Shown here piece after piece: positions 11,761-22,583 of a DNA stretch of 64,000 bases; position 1 is the first letter of the stretch, and each line of letters starts with the position of its first letter. The stretch is from NCBI GenBank assembly GCA_023014335.1, contig JAECYW010000002.1:372001-436000 (forward strand), in the 5' to 3' direction. The notes under the pieces were generated by a model. It did not search any database. It saw nothing but the letters and a program-made list of their open reading frames with translations, and had not been told where the DNA came from. A program made the translations under genes and the position numbers. This DNA comes from Galerina marginata (lineage: Eukaryota; Basidiomycota; Agaricomycetes; Agaricales; Galerinaceae).

Positions 11761-13287
11761 ATGTATCGATGTAACTTTTGCCGGAGTATAACAACCTTAG
11801 ACCGAGAAACATCGTTCAAAACATGCCAATCCATTCACGCCGAGCCTTGCGATGCCTGCAAGGAGTTTGAACTACTAAACCAACAAATCTCGGACGCGAA
11901 AGCCATCCTCGATGACCTTTACAGCCGGCGCCGTCAAGTGAATTCGAGACTTAATCATTTCCACCCATCTATAATCCATCGTATGCCTACTGAGCTGGTA
12001 TCTTCTATTTTTGAATTCTACGTTGAACCTGAACAACGTTATGGCCCTCCAATAAAAGGCTCGCCCTTGATTTTAGGCCGTATCTGCCAAACCTGGCGTC
12101 GCATTGCCTGGTCAACGCCGAGCCTCTGGAACTCTATATACCTCGTTTTAGGACCCATCCACAAAGCACAAATTCGACTTGCCATCGAATGGTTGGGCAG
12201 GTCTGGACAACTCCCGTTGACGATTAGGATCCAGAAGTCAATCATATTGGAGGACAATCATCTTCATCTTGTATACCCTTTGATCGAGGCTATGAACGAG
12301 TGTTCCATTCGCTGGGTCGAGTTGAACCTAGACCTACCCCCCTCACTATCGTCACGTTTTCGCGACTCCGGAGGTGCAGCATCTGGACTCCACGATATGA
12401 GCCTACAATCGCGCGGTCTCCGTTTACACGATCTTGACATCAGATGGAACAACCTTACTAACATAACAGCCATTTTTTTTCATTTAAACGAAGTGTTCGA
12501 AGTCATACATGGATCGCTGCAACTCACAACCTGTCATTTCGAGCTGGTTGATGACGGCGACGACGAATCGCTGTTTACCGGAGAGTATGATTCCATCTCC
12601 CACCCACTACTAAACTCGCTCAATATCAAACTCGGCTGGCAGTCTGCCGAGTTCTTCTTTGGAAGCACGACTCTGCCAGCCTTGAAAACATTGATCTGTC
12701 AGTTCTCAGAAGAAGAAGTACCAGGGGAAACGATAGCATCCTTTCTCATACGTTCGTCTTGCCCTCTGCGAGATTTTACCCTTACACAGGCAATCATATA
12801 CGCTGAAGACATTATCCAGATAGCAAGAGCCGCACCTTTGATCACCAGTTTGTATCTACGTCCTTGTGTAACAGACATAATCCCGCCGCTTCTCAACGAG
12901 TTCTACCAAGCTCTTGCTCCTCACTCCCCAAGTTCCGGAAATCCAGCCTCGGCATTCATGGAGCCACTTCTTCCTTCTCTTGAATTCTTTAGATTCCACG
13001 GAGGACCCATCTTTCCTTGGGAACTTCTTCCCGGGTTTTTCGCTCCTTTCACAGACGCTAGGGATGCTGGTCGAAGGCCATTGTCCGTCGTGAATATATT
13101 TTGCAACAACAAAGACCCTGACGATCTGCAGATCTGCTACATTGAGCAGGAAACCCTTTCAAAAATTCAAAGCATTGTTTATTGTGATCTTGTTACAATC
13201 GACCTCCAGGTTCAACTATTGGAATACTGTGGAGATCTCATCCAAATGTCCTACGACAGGATCGAGGAGCTTGCAACAGGCCAGTAG
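11761..13287 (+). CDS. F-box-like protein with N-terminal CxxC motif and coiled coil, 508 aa
   Basis: Paralogue of the minus-strand genes on either side. N-terminal Cys module RCNFCRS ... CDAC, then a heptad-like helix (LLNQQISDAKAILDDLYSRR), then the F-box MPTELVSSIFEFYVEPEQ through LGRICQTWRRIAWSTPSLW, the block IEWLGRSGQLPLTIRI, and a Leu-rich C-terminal half (LNSLNIKL, FTLTQAII, LEFFRFHGG). It likely recruits targets to SCF ubiquitin ligase through this C-terminal half; the target is unknown. Start at the ATG 11761 (MYRCNFC) because it places the first Cys where the paralogue at 9706-11376 has it. Intact single exon of 509 codons including TAG at 13287. Only moderate similarity to its neighbours, so the duplication is old. 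Confidence 0.85.
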   Translation: MYRCNFCRSITTLDRETSFKTCQSIHAEPCDACKEFELLNQQISDAKAILDDLYSRRRQVNSRLNHFHPSIIHRMPTELVSSIFEFYVEPEQRYGPPIKGSPLILGRICQTWRRIAWSTPSLWNSIYLVLGPIHKAQIRLAIEWLGRSGQLPLTIRIQKSIILEDNHLHLVYPLIEAMNECSIRWVELNLDLPPSLSSRFRDSGGAASGLHDMSLQSRGLRLHDLDIRWNNLTNITAIFFHLNEVFEVIHGSLQLTTCHFELVDDGDDESLFTGEYDSISHPLLNSLNIKLGWQSAEFFFGSTTLPALKTLICQFSEEEVPGETIASFLIRSSCPLRDFTLTQAIIYAEDIIQIARAAPLITSLYLRPCVTDIIPPLLNEFYQALAPHSPSSGNPASAFMEPLLPSLEFFRFHGGPIFPWELLPGFFAPFTDARDAGRRPLSVVNIFCNNKDPDDLQICYIEQETLSKIQSIVYCDLVTIDLQVQLLEYCGDLIQMSYDRIEELATGQ

Positions 13288-13599
13288 ACCTAAGACTACA
13301 TCTTTCAGTTCAAGTAAGTGACGACCTATTGTAGTAATTTACACTTCCCTTTATTCTTTCAGCGAGCTGCCAGGTCATACACCGTGTTATGGTAATTTTG
13401 GTCTATCCCACTGGTTTTCTTGATCATAACGACATATTGCATGGAACGATCATATTCTAGTACTACAAACCTTCACTAGAAAAATTTGTACAAGTACGGA
13501 CTTCAAGAAATGCAAGAATAATAACTTAATAGAGGACCACCTTCCAAGGTTCAGAAGTATCGGTAATCTAGAACATTACCAAGGCAACCCTATGGTTTA
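13288..13599. other. Convergent 3' region between two F-box genes
   Basis: 312 bases between stop codons of genes on opposite strands. No coding sequence or repeat seen. Confidence 0.5.
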
Positions 13600-15213
13600 T
13601 TATATCATATCGTGATATTCCATAGAGGCCTTGATTAAATCTGGTTTGGGGCTGTCACGACATACAATTTTTAGATTTAACCCCGCCTCGACAATATCGA
13701 GAATACTAGGAATAATTTCCTCATCGATATAGGTATCTGGGTCCTCCATATCGTGGTCCAGGTGTATGTGAAGAACATTTAACGGCCTTCGACGAGGATT
13801 GTGAAGCTCGGAAAGCGGGCCAAAAATGCCAGGGATAAGTTCAAATGAAAAAGCACTCCCCGTCCAATAGCGGAAGACTTCAAGTTCAGGAAGGAAAGGC
13901 CTTCCAGTTCCCATTTCGTGACTGCCACTTGTGATAGAGGTTTCGGCTAGGTATTTTAAAAGGTCATCCGGTGAGTAATTTCCATATTCGCGTACAATCT
14001 CTAGCTTCAGAAGCAAAGGAAGGGCCTCCAGGAGAGAAACGAGGTCATCTTTCGCGTCTACCTCCGTAATGTGGAGTTCCGTCAAATGAGAATTTGAACG
14101 ATCGAAGAAGGATATGAGAGAGCCAATAGGTGATGGGTCCCTCCCACTGGCAATATAGCTATCAAAGGACAGTACGTCCAACGACGGAAAGGTGACCTTG
14201 GAAAAGAATGGATCCAAGATTTTGTCGCGGCATGATATGGAAAGTGCTTTAAGTTGAGGGTGGAGGACATAATTGATGGGCGACGGTGGACTTCCTGGTT
14301 CGTCATGCCGTACACCGTGGAATGTGCAGTGCGTCAATCGTGTGGCCTGTTTCAGGAGCTCAAAGCAGTCCTGGAGCTGGCAGCTCATTAATTCCACTTC
14401 CCTGACATTGTCCCATTCAACGTCGATCGCTTTTACGCGGAAGTCGGTCAAAGAAATGAATTCCGGCCCCGGTTTCATGTTTTGAATATTAAATCTGCCT
14501 CTAGAACGTGACCAAGACTCTAATCGCAGAGTGTGAAGCATAGAAAGCGATGACGATTCGCGGCAGAAAAGCGAAAAGAAGGGCGAAGGGATACTAAGGC
14601 TCAGTTGGCGCCAACGATCGCAATGTAAATTGATGAGTTCGACTAAAGGGAAGCCTGAGGCCACATCTGAAGGTATGACGGATAAGAGGCTCGGAGACAA
14701 CTTGGGTGTGTCGATGTGGATTAACAAGGGAAGTCTGCCTGATCGAGCCAACCATTGCCGTACAATGTCGTACGAAGCTTGCATGTCCGATGCACCTAAG
14801 TTTATTTGAATGAAAGTCCAAAGTTGAGGCGTCGACCACACAATTCGTCTCCAATACTGGCAAACTGCCCCAAGCGTCAGCGGCGTGGCGAATTCTTTTT
14901 TGCTGAGCGACAGAATACCCTTCGAGGTGGATCGCTCGTCAGGGATACAAAACCCGAAAATATTGGACGCAATTTCAGGTGGGACTCGATGGGCAATGGG
15001 ATCGTGGATTCGGTTGATTTCCGATTTCAATTGGCGACGCTGGTCACACATGAAGTAAAGAGCGCGCTTCGTCTCTTGTATTTGGGATTCTAGCTGAACC
15101 ATCTTGGCGCACGGACTACATGTTTCACCGTTAAAAAGCTGACAACGGCTATTGGGTTTGAAGAGGTCCTGTCCGTCGGATATTCCACAGAAAGCGGACT
15201 GATTCAGAGCCAT
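13600..15213 (-). CDS. F-box-like protein, 537 aa, Cys module partly lost
   Basis: Third member of the local CxxC/coiled-coil/F-box family. It is closest to the gene at 9706-11376: same order, QLESQIQETKRALYFM coiled coil, RVPPEIASNIFGFCIPDE ... LGAVCQYWRRIVWSTPQLW F-box, WLARSGRLPLLIHID, then Leu-rich C-terminal half ending near DLIKASMEYHDMI. In the N-terminal module the first Cys of the CxxC pair is replaced (SAFCG where the paralogue has CAYCG), while SRC and CSPC remain. If that module binds zinc, this copy probably does not bind it normally. The first ATG of the frame is at 15213 (MALNQSAFCG). Intact single exon. Predicted role is SCF substrate recruitment. Confidence 0.85.
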   Translation of the reverse strand: MALNQSAFCGISDGQDLFKPNSRCQLFNGETCSPCAKMVQLESQIQETKRALYFMCDQRRQLKSEINRIHDPIAHRVPPEIASNIFGFCIPDERSTSKGILSLSKKEFATPLTLGAVCQYWRRIVWSTPQLWTFIQINLGASDMQASYDIVRQWLARSGRLPLLIHIDTPKLSPSLLSVIPSDVASGFPLVELINLHCDRWRQLSLSIPSPFFSLFCRESSSLSMLHTLRLESWSRSRGRFNIQNMKPGPEFISLTDFRVKAIDVEWDNVREVELMSCQLQDCFELLKQATRLTHCTFHGVRHDEPGSPPSPINYVLHPQLKALSISCRDKILDPFFSKVTFPSLDVLSFDSYIASGRDPSPIGSLISFFDRSNSHLTELHITEVDAKDDLVSLLEALPLLLKLEIVREYGNYSPDDLLKYLAETSITSGSHEMGTGRPFLPELEVFRYWTGSAFSFELIPGIFGPLSELHNPRRRPLNVLHIHLDHDMEDPDTYIDEEIIPSILDIVEAGLNLKIVCRDSPKPDLIKASMEYHDMI

Positions 15214-15621
15214 TCGCACCTACTTCAAAATTCAAATAATAGTAAGTATGAGCGATGAGAACTGTAGGATCGGCTGAACCTTTTACCTATTCAAGAGCAA
15301 CAGTCGTAATTTTTAGGATACTATTAGATGGGCGAGAGATTGGAGAAATTCAAAACTATAAGACGGCTCTTGGAGTAATCCACTGGATGGTAAGTACCAG
15401 CAAGAGAAACCCAACTTCAAATCCCATAAAAGTGCGTGTCCGAATGAGGCATATTAATTATATAATGCAGCCGACTTGGGCGTAGCTTTGATCCAACTTT
15501 GATCGTTCAAACTTGCTTGAACCCAACCCAACCCAACCCTATCACGACGACAAGGTCATGATTTTCTTTTGCTTACATTGAAACTACGAAATTTCTGACC
15601 CATGGTATTTTTCGTTTGGGC
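15214..15621. other. Intergenic
   Basis: About 400 bases upstream of the 13600-15213 gene with no convincing frame. Contains a short cccaaccc-type run (cccaacccaacccaaccct around 15518-15540), too short and of the wrong unit to be telomeric. Confidence 0.5.
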
Positions 15622-15791
15622 AGACAAATCGTTCAGGTTCTGTCACGGTTTGACCAGCGATATCAACTGAAGTCCAAGCCCAATGATATTTTTCACCAAT
15701 CTACAGAATGGCAAGCGTAGTTGCCTCCTCCGTTTCCGAGTTTTTCGCGAAAGGCGTCCATGGTCTCATCTAAAACGGCTCGTCAATCAGT

Positions 15792-15815
15792 CCCAGTGAA
15801 AAGTCCGTCGAGGCA
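15792..15815 (+). repeat. Left terminal inverted repeat
   Basis: 24 bases identical in reverse complement to 16855-16878. Confidence 0.9.
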
Positions 15816-16854
15816 TTTCAAGGGATTTCAAGGCAACGTTTGATCAATCTAGACAGGTCAAGCTGAGTCAAGACTCAATATCAAATTTCATTGAATCGTG
15901 CCATCCCAAGCAAATTCAACCCAAAATCCAAACCAACTCCAATCAAAGTGCGAGGCCAACGTAAGCTGACCTCTCCAAAGTTGACTAAATTCGAGGGACT
16001 CCAAGGTCAGTCGAAACTATCGTTCTCCAACAAAGTTACTTGGGCTCCCGCAAGGCTCCCATGTGAAAATTGTTATATAAGTTCGAATTGTGATTCTTGC
16101 CAGCGTTACGTCTCTCTTTGCTTCCCCCCACATCTTTCCCCACTACAACACACTCCGACCTTTGTCCTCCATGCCTGTAAGTTATATTCCTTTGCAAATC
16201 TCATCATACAGCTTCTCATTTCGTTCTGCGCAGACGTCTGTGAAGGCTACGCACTAACATCTGCACAGCGAGGAAACCTCACACTCCTGGCGCATACGCA
16301 GCGGTCGTTCGAGGTGATGCTGGATTTATCTTATTGGGGCATTTGGGTGATTGTACGCAAGGTAAGTAACTGTTTCCCCCCTCTGCGAACTCTGGTTTCG
16401 ACACCCTTAGGACCCATTCTTCCCCTCACTCCCCCGCCGGGCCCGCCCACTCCCCCACCACGGCTTATGCGCACAATCTAATTTTTGTGGAGCCCTTTTA
16501 ATTAGGCTACTCGACCTCTTGACGTGGCGTAGTAGGCCTGTAGTTTCATACTTATATCTATATCTTTCTGTATTTACAATTAGTTGCTGGAATATATATA
16601 TTTACTAGAATCCATGCGTCTGCGGATACGATAAATACCAAAACGGGAATGAACCAGCCAGTGGAATGGCAAGCAAAAGCGGTCAAAATGCTATCCATCA
16701 ATCGAGGGTATTCGAGGATGCAGCTGAAAGGCCTGAATACCTTGGTTGAACTTGGATAGCCTCGAAATATTTCAATCCGAGTGCAGAAAATCGAGCTGAC
16801 CCAAGTCAGATCAAGTAACACAGAGACCGTGGTAACGCTCGATCTCGCTTGATT

Positions 16855-16878
16855 TGCCTCGACGGACTTTTCACTGGG
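16855..16878 (-). repeat. Right terminal inverted repeat
   Basis: Reverse complement of 15792-15815; followed directly by the second AATCAGT. Confidence 0.9.
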
Positions 16879-17180
16879 AATCAGTGGCAATCACCCTTAG
16901 GAGCTATCTTCCAATATTGGTGTCATTGCGTGGTCAACCCCAGCCTCTGGACCTCTTTGCAGTTCGCTTTAGGACCTCAAATCTGCCCGTAAAATACTGC
17001 TTGCTATTGAGTAGCTGTGAAAATCTGGGAAACGTCCAATAATAATTAGACACACCGAGATCTGACACCAGTGAACCCGAAGTTGAAGTTGCCACCTTGT
17101 GATCGAGGCTATAAACCAATGCTCTACCTAGTGGTCATCGTTGCACCTCAGTCTACAATCATTTCGCGGACTTTGGAAGT

Positions 17181-18602
17181 AGGCCTTTTATCCTCTCCCC
17201 GAGTATGACGACAAAGCGTGCCATTCGCGTTAGGCACCACGAACAAAAATCCTACTTTAAACTCACAAACAGGTGGGTGGGTGCCTCGACGGTCTAATTG
17301 AGGGCTTGTGACACGCAGGGGTCGGACCAAGATAGGATATTTGAGGGGTCAAGATTGCCAGTAGTTCATTCAATACCCGATGAATTAGCTGGTAATCGAT
17401 TATCTTCTGCCAATTTAGAAATGGAAAGAAGTGCCCAGTTTCAGCCAACGGCGTTGCCAGGATTGTCAGGAATTGTCAGAGAAACAAGGAGGATGAGAGA
17501 CATGGGACGGCTGCTGAGTGGAGGCTGTCCAACAATTATACCTGGGGCAACTGGCACCGTCTTGTGATGGTCCATGACAATGATAATAAAGAAGGGGGAG
17601 TCGGCACGCATGCCAGAAAAGGTCTGTCCATGCATAAGTTTTTCGACCTCTCGTGGGTAATCAGACCAACCAGGAGGACAGTACTGGGACTGCACAATCA
17701 TGACTTTTTCGGAGGGCAAAAATGAGGTAGCTTCCCATGATGGCTGAGGTCCTTCCGGTGTAGTAAGTATCTGTCTTAACAAACGAGAGACTGCACATAG
17801 CGGATATTAATAAATTGTGCATTGAAAAACAGAGAAATATTTATATTTACCAGTAGTGCTGGGGCGAATCGATATCTGTGTGCTCTAGGTAAGAATTTCA
17901 TAAAAAGACTTTGCGTTGTCGATGTAGAGCTCGTAGAAGTCGTGGTGCCGTGACATGTTTTCGGCGAGGTGGGAAGCGTGTCTATTTGTTCGTGATTGAT
18001 TTACAACCAAACATTTGCCAGCGCTGTGCTTTCTCACTTTTGACCACGACTTCCACAGCAACGACCGACAGGCAAAACTTTCAAGGATGGATGACGGTAC
18101 GTCCTCAGCATCAGCCACGGCAACGACGAGCTCTGCATTGCCTTTTTTTGTCTTCGGGACAAGACTTCGACCAGTATAATACAAGTCCAAAGCCGATTTT
18201 CTTCGACATTCATTCACCTACTACTTCACACGGACTCCTTCGAATGTCTTTCAGTTCTTTGTTGGCTGAAGGCCGACTTGCGGCTCGCTCAGTGCTGACT
18301 GCAGCACAGTCGACTCGAGAATGGGCGGCGACACAGTCCCATTCTGTTTCTGCGACACGTTGTAGCACGAATGGAAAAAAAGAGGCGCCTTTTTCAATTC
18401 TCGTTCGCTCCAAGGCGCACCCTATACTTCACTACCATTTCGCGCCGCCAATATTCTCCTTCGCTCTCTCCAACTCAACCGCCTTGACCACGACCTGACA
18501 TTTTTTCGCTTCCTCACCTCAGCCTGGCAATCCCAAGATATAGCCCCCACAAGCAGCGGCATCAGCATTCCGACTGATGCGGGGCTGAACAACACCACAG
18601 CT
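17181..18602. other. Mostly non-coding interval with possible minus-strand exons
   Basis: No recognised gene. On the minus strand an open frame at 17441-17782 contains LPSEKVMIVQSQYCPPGW and, upstream, 17885-18217 contains SRHHDFYELYIDNAKSFYEI. Introns could join them (candidate donor gtaaat near 17848 and acceptor gtgcag near 17793), but the joins are not consistent and no family is recognised. The right end (about 18230-18602) is the promoter and 5' leader side of the RRM gene and is rich in cttcac/ctcac pyrimidine tracts. Confidence 0.3.
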
Positions 18603-19494
18603 ATGAATACGGATGATCAAAATTGGGGCTCCAATGGGAATGGACGCTCCCCGGGGCGCGACCGCAATGGAGGCGATGCTCCCAGAAGGTCAAGCAGGAG
18701 CAGGAGCCCTGGCGGTCCCCCGCGCGAAGAAAGAGGGTCAGTTCATTTTTAGATTTGGGTTCTATCCTGGCTGTTCATGCCTTCCTTGTGGGCAATATTC
18801 AGTGATCGTAATAGTGTTAACCCGGGCAACAACTTGCATGTTTCTGGGCTCAGTCACAAGGTTGACACCCGAGACCTAGAAGCTGCGTTTGCCAAGATTG
18901 GCCGGGTTCGTCGTTCATCTCCCTTGTCATGCTCCTTCACTGACTTCTTGCCTCAGGTCAAGAAGGCCTCGGTCATGTATGACCCGCACACCCGCGAGTC
19001 TCGCGGTTTTGGCTTCGTGACAATGGAATCAGCTGAGGAAGCAGAAGCTGCTGTAACCGCCCTGAACTCAACCGAGCTCATGGGAAAAATTATGAATGTT
19101 GAAAAGGTGAACCTCAGCACTCTAACCCACCTCTTTCAAAACTGATGAATGATGAAGGCTCGTCGTGGACGAGCTAGGACCCCAACCCCCGGCAGGTACT
19201 ATGGTCCTCCCAAGCGCCATGATTGTGAGTAACATTTTTCTATATCGTAACAACCTCGTTAAATCCTACTGTGCAGTCGAACGTCCGTACGACCCACGGC
19301 CCTATGACAGCCGCTATTCTCGTGACTATGATGACCGTCGAGGTGGTGGTGGAGGCGGCGGCGGTGGTGGTGGAGGTGGTAGACGCGATGACTACCGCGG
19401 TGGGAGGGATTATGACAGGCATAGGTATGACGACCGTGACCGCGATCGCGACCGTGGCTACGGTCGAGACAGGTATGATGACAGGAGACATTGA
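18603..19494 (+). CDS. RRM protein with RS and RGG/RD-rich flanks (Tra2/SR-like), 223 aa
   Basis: RNA-binding protein resembling transformer-2-type splicing regulators. Five exons: 18603-18736, 18803-18905, 18957-19106, 19158-19224, 19277-19494. N-terminal Arg/Ser part (RRSSRSRSPGGPPREERG), one RRM at about residues 52-128 with RNP2 LHVSGL and RNP1 RGFGFVTM, the linker ARRGRARTPTPGRYYGPPKR, then a C-terminal tail of Tyr/Arg/Asp blocks with an uninterrupted run of Gly (GGT repeats near 19342-19380). The RS-RRM-RS order and GRYYGPPK linker are typical of Tra2-like proteins; the acidic DRDRDRDRGYGRDRYD tail replaces a pure RS domain. Nuclear, pre-mRNA splicing role inferred. Start at MNTDDQNW; nothing upstream suggests a longer product. 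Confidence 0.9.
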
Positions 19495-20033
19495 GTTTTC
19501 ATACCTGCTGTCTCCGAAGACGTCGATTGGTGTCCGTTTACCCAATGTCGTTTAAATCGGAAAAAGTTGACACGCTTATGTCGTATCTTTCGAATGTTGT
19601 TGTGAATAGTTCTCTCCTGCGTATTTAATACATTTAAGGTGTTATAAAGATGGATCTCTTTGTTCCAGATGCCTAATTTATGACGAGATGACCGTTGACG
19701 AATGAGATATTTATGTAATCATCCGGTTACCTGCACTTCTATGAAACTTGGGATTGCTGGAGCTCTTTGAACATGTTGGGTACATGTAAAAAACGGAAGG
19801 AACGTGATTAAAGTCCATCCGAGGTCTCAGGTAAGTACGACATTCAAAGGATTACATAGTAAGCCTGCATCTTGTCTTTGGATTGCGTGATGTATCAATA
19901 AACAGTCGACATTTGATTAAAAATTAAATGCAAAGCCCAACGTTACGGCTGCATCTTGAACCACACTACAGTTTCTCCACTTGGTCTTTTGAACAGAAAC
20001 TTTCGTCCCAAGATCAGTTGGACTTCACCACTA
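19495..20033. other. Convergent 3' intergenic region
   Basis: 539 AT-rich bases between the RRM gene stop and the stop of the minus-strand F-box/zinc-finger gene. No frame or repeat noted. Confidence 0.5.
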
Positions 20034-22583
20034 TCAAGGCTCAGAACTGTTTTCAGAATCCTCGGCATCGGAGTCGGATGATAAGATCGCAATTAAATCC
20101 TTCGCAGTGATGAGGCGAAGAATTTCCACCCCGTCGCTCTTGGGCATCGACTCCTTCGTGGGTTCCTCGATTCTCGGTGGCCAGAGGTAGACAAGTGCGG
20201 GTGTTTGGTCAGTATCCAACCGAGGCACCACATCTTCTTTTGCTGGTTTGCAAATACCATGGCTGAACAGATGGGAGTCAGTAACCGGACAGGAAGAACT
20301 AATAACAAGAAATGAACGTACTCCCGCATCACATGTCGCATGAGGTCAATTGTGTTGCCCACCTGCTTGCAGTGTATGCAAATCATGTCGTCGCTAGATG
20401 CTCTTGCATTGCGCCGTTCTTGCTCCTCTGCCATTCGTGCCCTGACAAACTGCACCTCTTGTTGATCCTCAAGCAATGCTAGCTCCATTTTTGAGGCAGA
20501 TCCACTGTGCGCCTTGTGTTTATGGGCGATCTATTCCAAAGTTCAATTGGAGCGCCAGACTTTCAATTTTTGGGACTTACCACTGCCGACCACTTCAGTA
20601 CTGCACGACCTTGGCGTATGTCGTTGCAGGAGATACACTCCAGGATAGGATCAGCTTCGTCCATTTCCAGGACTGATGTTGTGTTGGGGTCGAATCCGCA
20701 CGCCGTGATGACCTCGATCATCAACTTCCAATCTTCTTGCTTGAAGCTTATCGTTCTCAACGACTTCCCATATGGTAACGAGTTCCAGTACCGGTGTCCC
20801 AAGATATCCCAGCAGGCCTGTTCGTCAACATCCTGTGTAGAAAAAAAAAAGCGATACGAGCTCTGAGACCAGTTGCCATTTGCACAGCTATGCACAATCA
20901 CTCTTGGGTGCGCCAAGTACTGGTGGCAGCCCTCACAAGAAAACATTGTCGTCGCAAGTTGAAGTACAGTTTTTGGGTCGAAGCTATACTCTGTTCCACA
21001 AGCGTCGGTGATGAGTTCTCGTAATTGGTCGTCAATTTTGCGTTTCCTCCAATCAACAATATGGGGGAGGTATGGGATTATAGTCTCGAAGTCGTCTTTT
21101 GTGCTTGTTGTGGTTGCACTGTCGAGAACCTCCTGGACAAGAGAATGACGGAATATCTCGGTCGTCGTCGGGAACACAGAATTCATAGATTGGGACAAGA
21201 TATAGTTCTCGTAAATGTCCTTGAGAATTGGCAAGCAATTTTCGAGCAACGCTTGACGTTCTCGTCGCAGCCTTTCGCGCTTCAAACCTTCCATGTGCTC
21301 AATAAGGTATTTATCCAAATTTGACAGCAATGAAACATCTCTTGTTAAAACCTGGTGTGTGTCCTTCAATCCAAGACGCACCTCGTTCTGTGAGGTCTTT
21401 TTGGCAAGCTTTCACCGCCTTAGGCAGATCCTGAGGTCTGATATCTTGTTCGGCCATTTTGGAATATTCACTTTCCCAACCCAAAGTCTTCCTGACATGA
21501 TTCTCGACACTGCCAAGCTTAGTGGGTGAACAAATTTCTCAAGAAAAAATCATACATTGCCATTCGTTCCGCGATTACTGCCTCTTTTTGTGCTTGGAGC
21601 GATTTTTCCACATTTCTGTACCAGATTGCACAAGCTTTTGAGTGCTGAACTAGAATCAACCGAGAACCAGGTGACAATATAATGATTGGGCCCACCGTTT
21701 TGATGATGCTTCGTTCCTTCAGCTGTCTTGACAGCCAAGCTTTTTTTTTGTCTTTTGCCCCTTCATAGCCTTCCTTGAATTGTCGATCGAGCTTAAAACA
21801 GTATAATCTCTTCCCAGCGCCTGTCAAAAGGAGTAAGCTCATATGATAGAATAAGCGCAGCTCAATGAGAAGTACCTGATTTTGTGGGGATATATATTGA
21901 AGGAATAGACTCTGCTAATTCCTGAGGGTAACCTCGATTGCTGAAATTTGTAAGTTCATGGAATCTATTCAGAAAATGTAGTCCGTTAATTTATTTGAGA
22001 TACTAATAGATGAAGTGGTTACTCTGCATCCGTAGATAGGCACTTTGAACAGGTTTTCAGTCGAGCCTCCCAACAAATGTGAAGAGAACCGAGATTCCGA
22101 AGGCAGAACTAGAAAATTGGATGGTCCTCAGCTGCAGCCCGAGAAGAGCAGCACTAGCACATGAAATACAAACATGACAGTTGTTGGAAAAGGCTAGATT
22201 TGCGTATTGAGGTTCGTTCAGATCCGAAGGACAGTCAGGCAATCCGTCAATATTGAGGCGAGCCTGCTTCCATATTAAGGCAGTCGAACGGCTCATGAAC
22301 AGTTTGCGAAGATCTTTCAATGACCGAACCAAATTTAACAAGTCAATTGGGTCTAATCGCCCAAATATCTGTCAAACTTTCAATCCAACGTCTGATTTGT
22401 CTGATTTACTTGTAAACGCACCTCATGGACAAGATCTAAGGGGAGCTCAAGTATCCATTCAATTAACTCACGGTTGCTCCTAGCTTTTTCAACCTGTGGG
22501 CATTCATCATCAGATGTGTCACTGTCCACAGCGAGCCTTCTTTTCTTTCGAACATATCCTTCAGAGTTGTCATGCAAGCTCAT
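20034..22583 (-). CDS. F-box/zinc-finger protein, tandem copy A (multi-exon)
   Basis: Probable SCF substrate receptor of an agaric family with zinc fingers. Exon 1 (22422-22583) starts MSLHDNSEGYVRKKRRLAVD, basic and nucleus-like, and ends in the F-box start WILELPLDLVHE. Exon 2 (22174-22368) continues IFGRLDPIDLLNLVRSLKDL with the family motif YANLAFSNNCH. Exon 3 (22023-22108) completes a Cys cluster CHFCLRN...CWEA...CSKC. Later exons read SGAGKRLYCFKLDRQF, HSKACAIWYRNVEKSLQ, and a long helical block ending with LATTMFSCEGCHQYLAHPRV. The last exons encode CIHCKQVGNTIDLMRHVMRE|H, a C2H2-like finger completed across an intron, then LWPPR and an acidic tail to 20034. The splice between 21381 and 21600 is not fully resolved. 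It is paralogous throughout to the next gene upstream at 23475-25951. Confidence 0.75.

Larger units (their letters stand above)
15792..16878. mobile_element. Non-autonomous DNA transposon, 1,087 bp, 24-bp perfect TIRs, 7-bp TSD
   Basis: Ends are perfect inverted repeats beginning CCCAGTGAAAAGTCCG (24 matching bases, 15792-15815 against 16855-16878), and similarity continues a few bases inward. AATCAGT is found directly on both sides (15785-15791 and 16879-16885). An alternative reading, TIR starting TCCCAG with a 5-bp ATCAG duplication, is also possible. The interior shows no transposase. It carries a TATATAAG box near 16074 followed by a pyrimidine-rich stretch and an intron-like interval, so it may contain captured promoter sequence. 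Superfamily not assigned: the CAGTG near the tip is hAT-like but the duplication length is not 8. Confidence 0.85.
15622..17180 (+). pseudogene. Dead F-box gene copy interrupted by a TIR element
   Basis: Two separated blocks read as a decayed paralogue of the gene at 11761-13287. Left block (about 15622-15791): IVQVLSRFDQRYQLK aligns with the coiled coil, and SPIYRMASVVASSVSEFF with HPSIIHRMPTELVSSIFEFY. Right block (16879-17180): LGAIFQYWCHCVVNPSLWTS aligns with LGRICQTWRRIAWSTPSLWN, FALGPQI with LVLGPIH, and LVIEAINQCST with LIEAMNECSI. Stops and frame changes occur inside (taa within the linker before the insertion, taa after GPQICP, tag after NQCST). The blocks are separated by a 1,087-bp element flanked by a 7-bp duplication (AATCAGT). 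No homology to the C-terminal half was seen after about 17180. Not expected to make a protein. Confidence 0.8.

Noticed and set aside
15518..15540. cccaaccc run as a telomere-like repeat
   Set aside because: Only three to four units and not the CCCTAA unit expected for most basidiomycetes; flanked by ordinary sequence.
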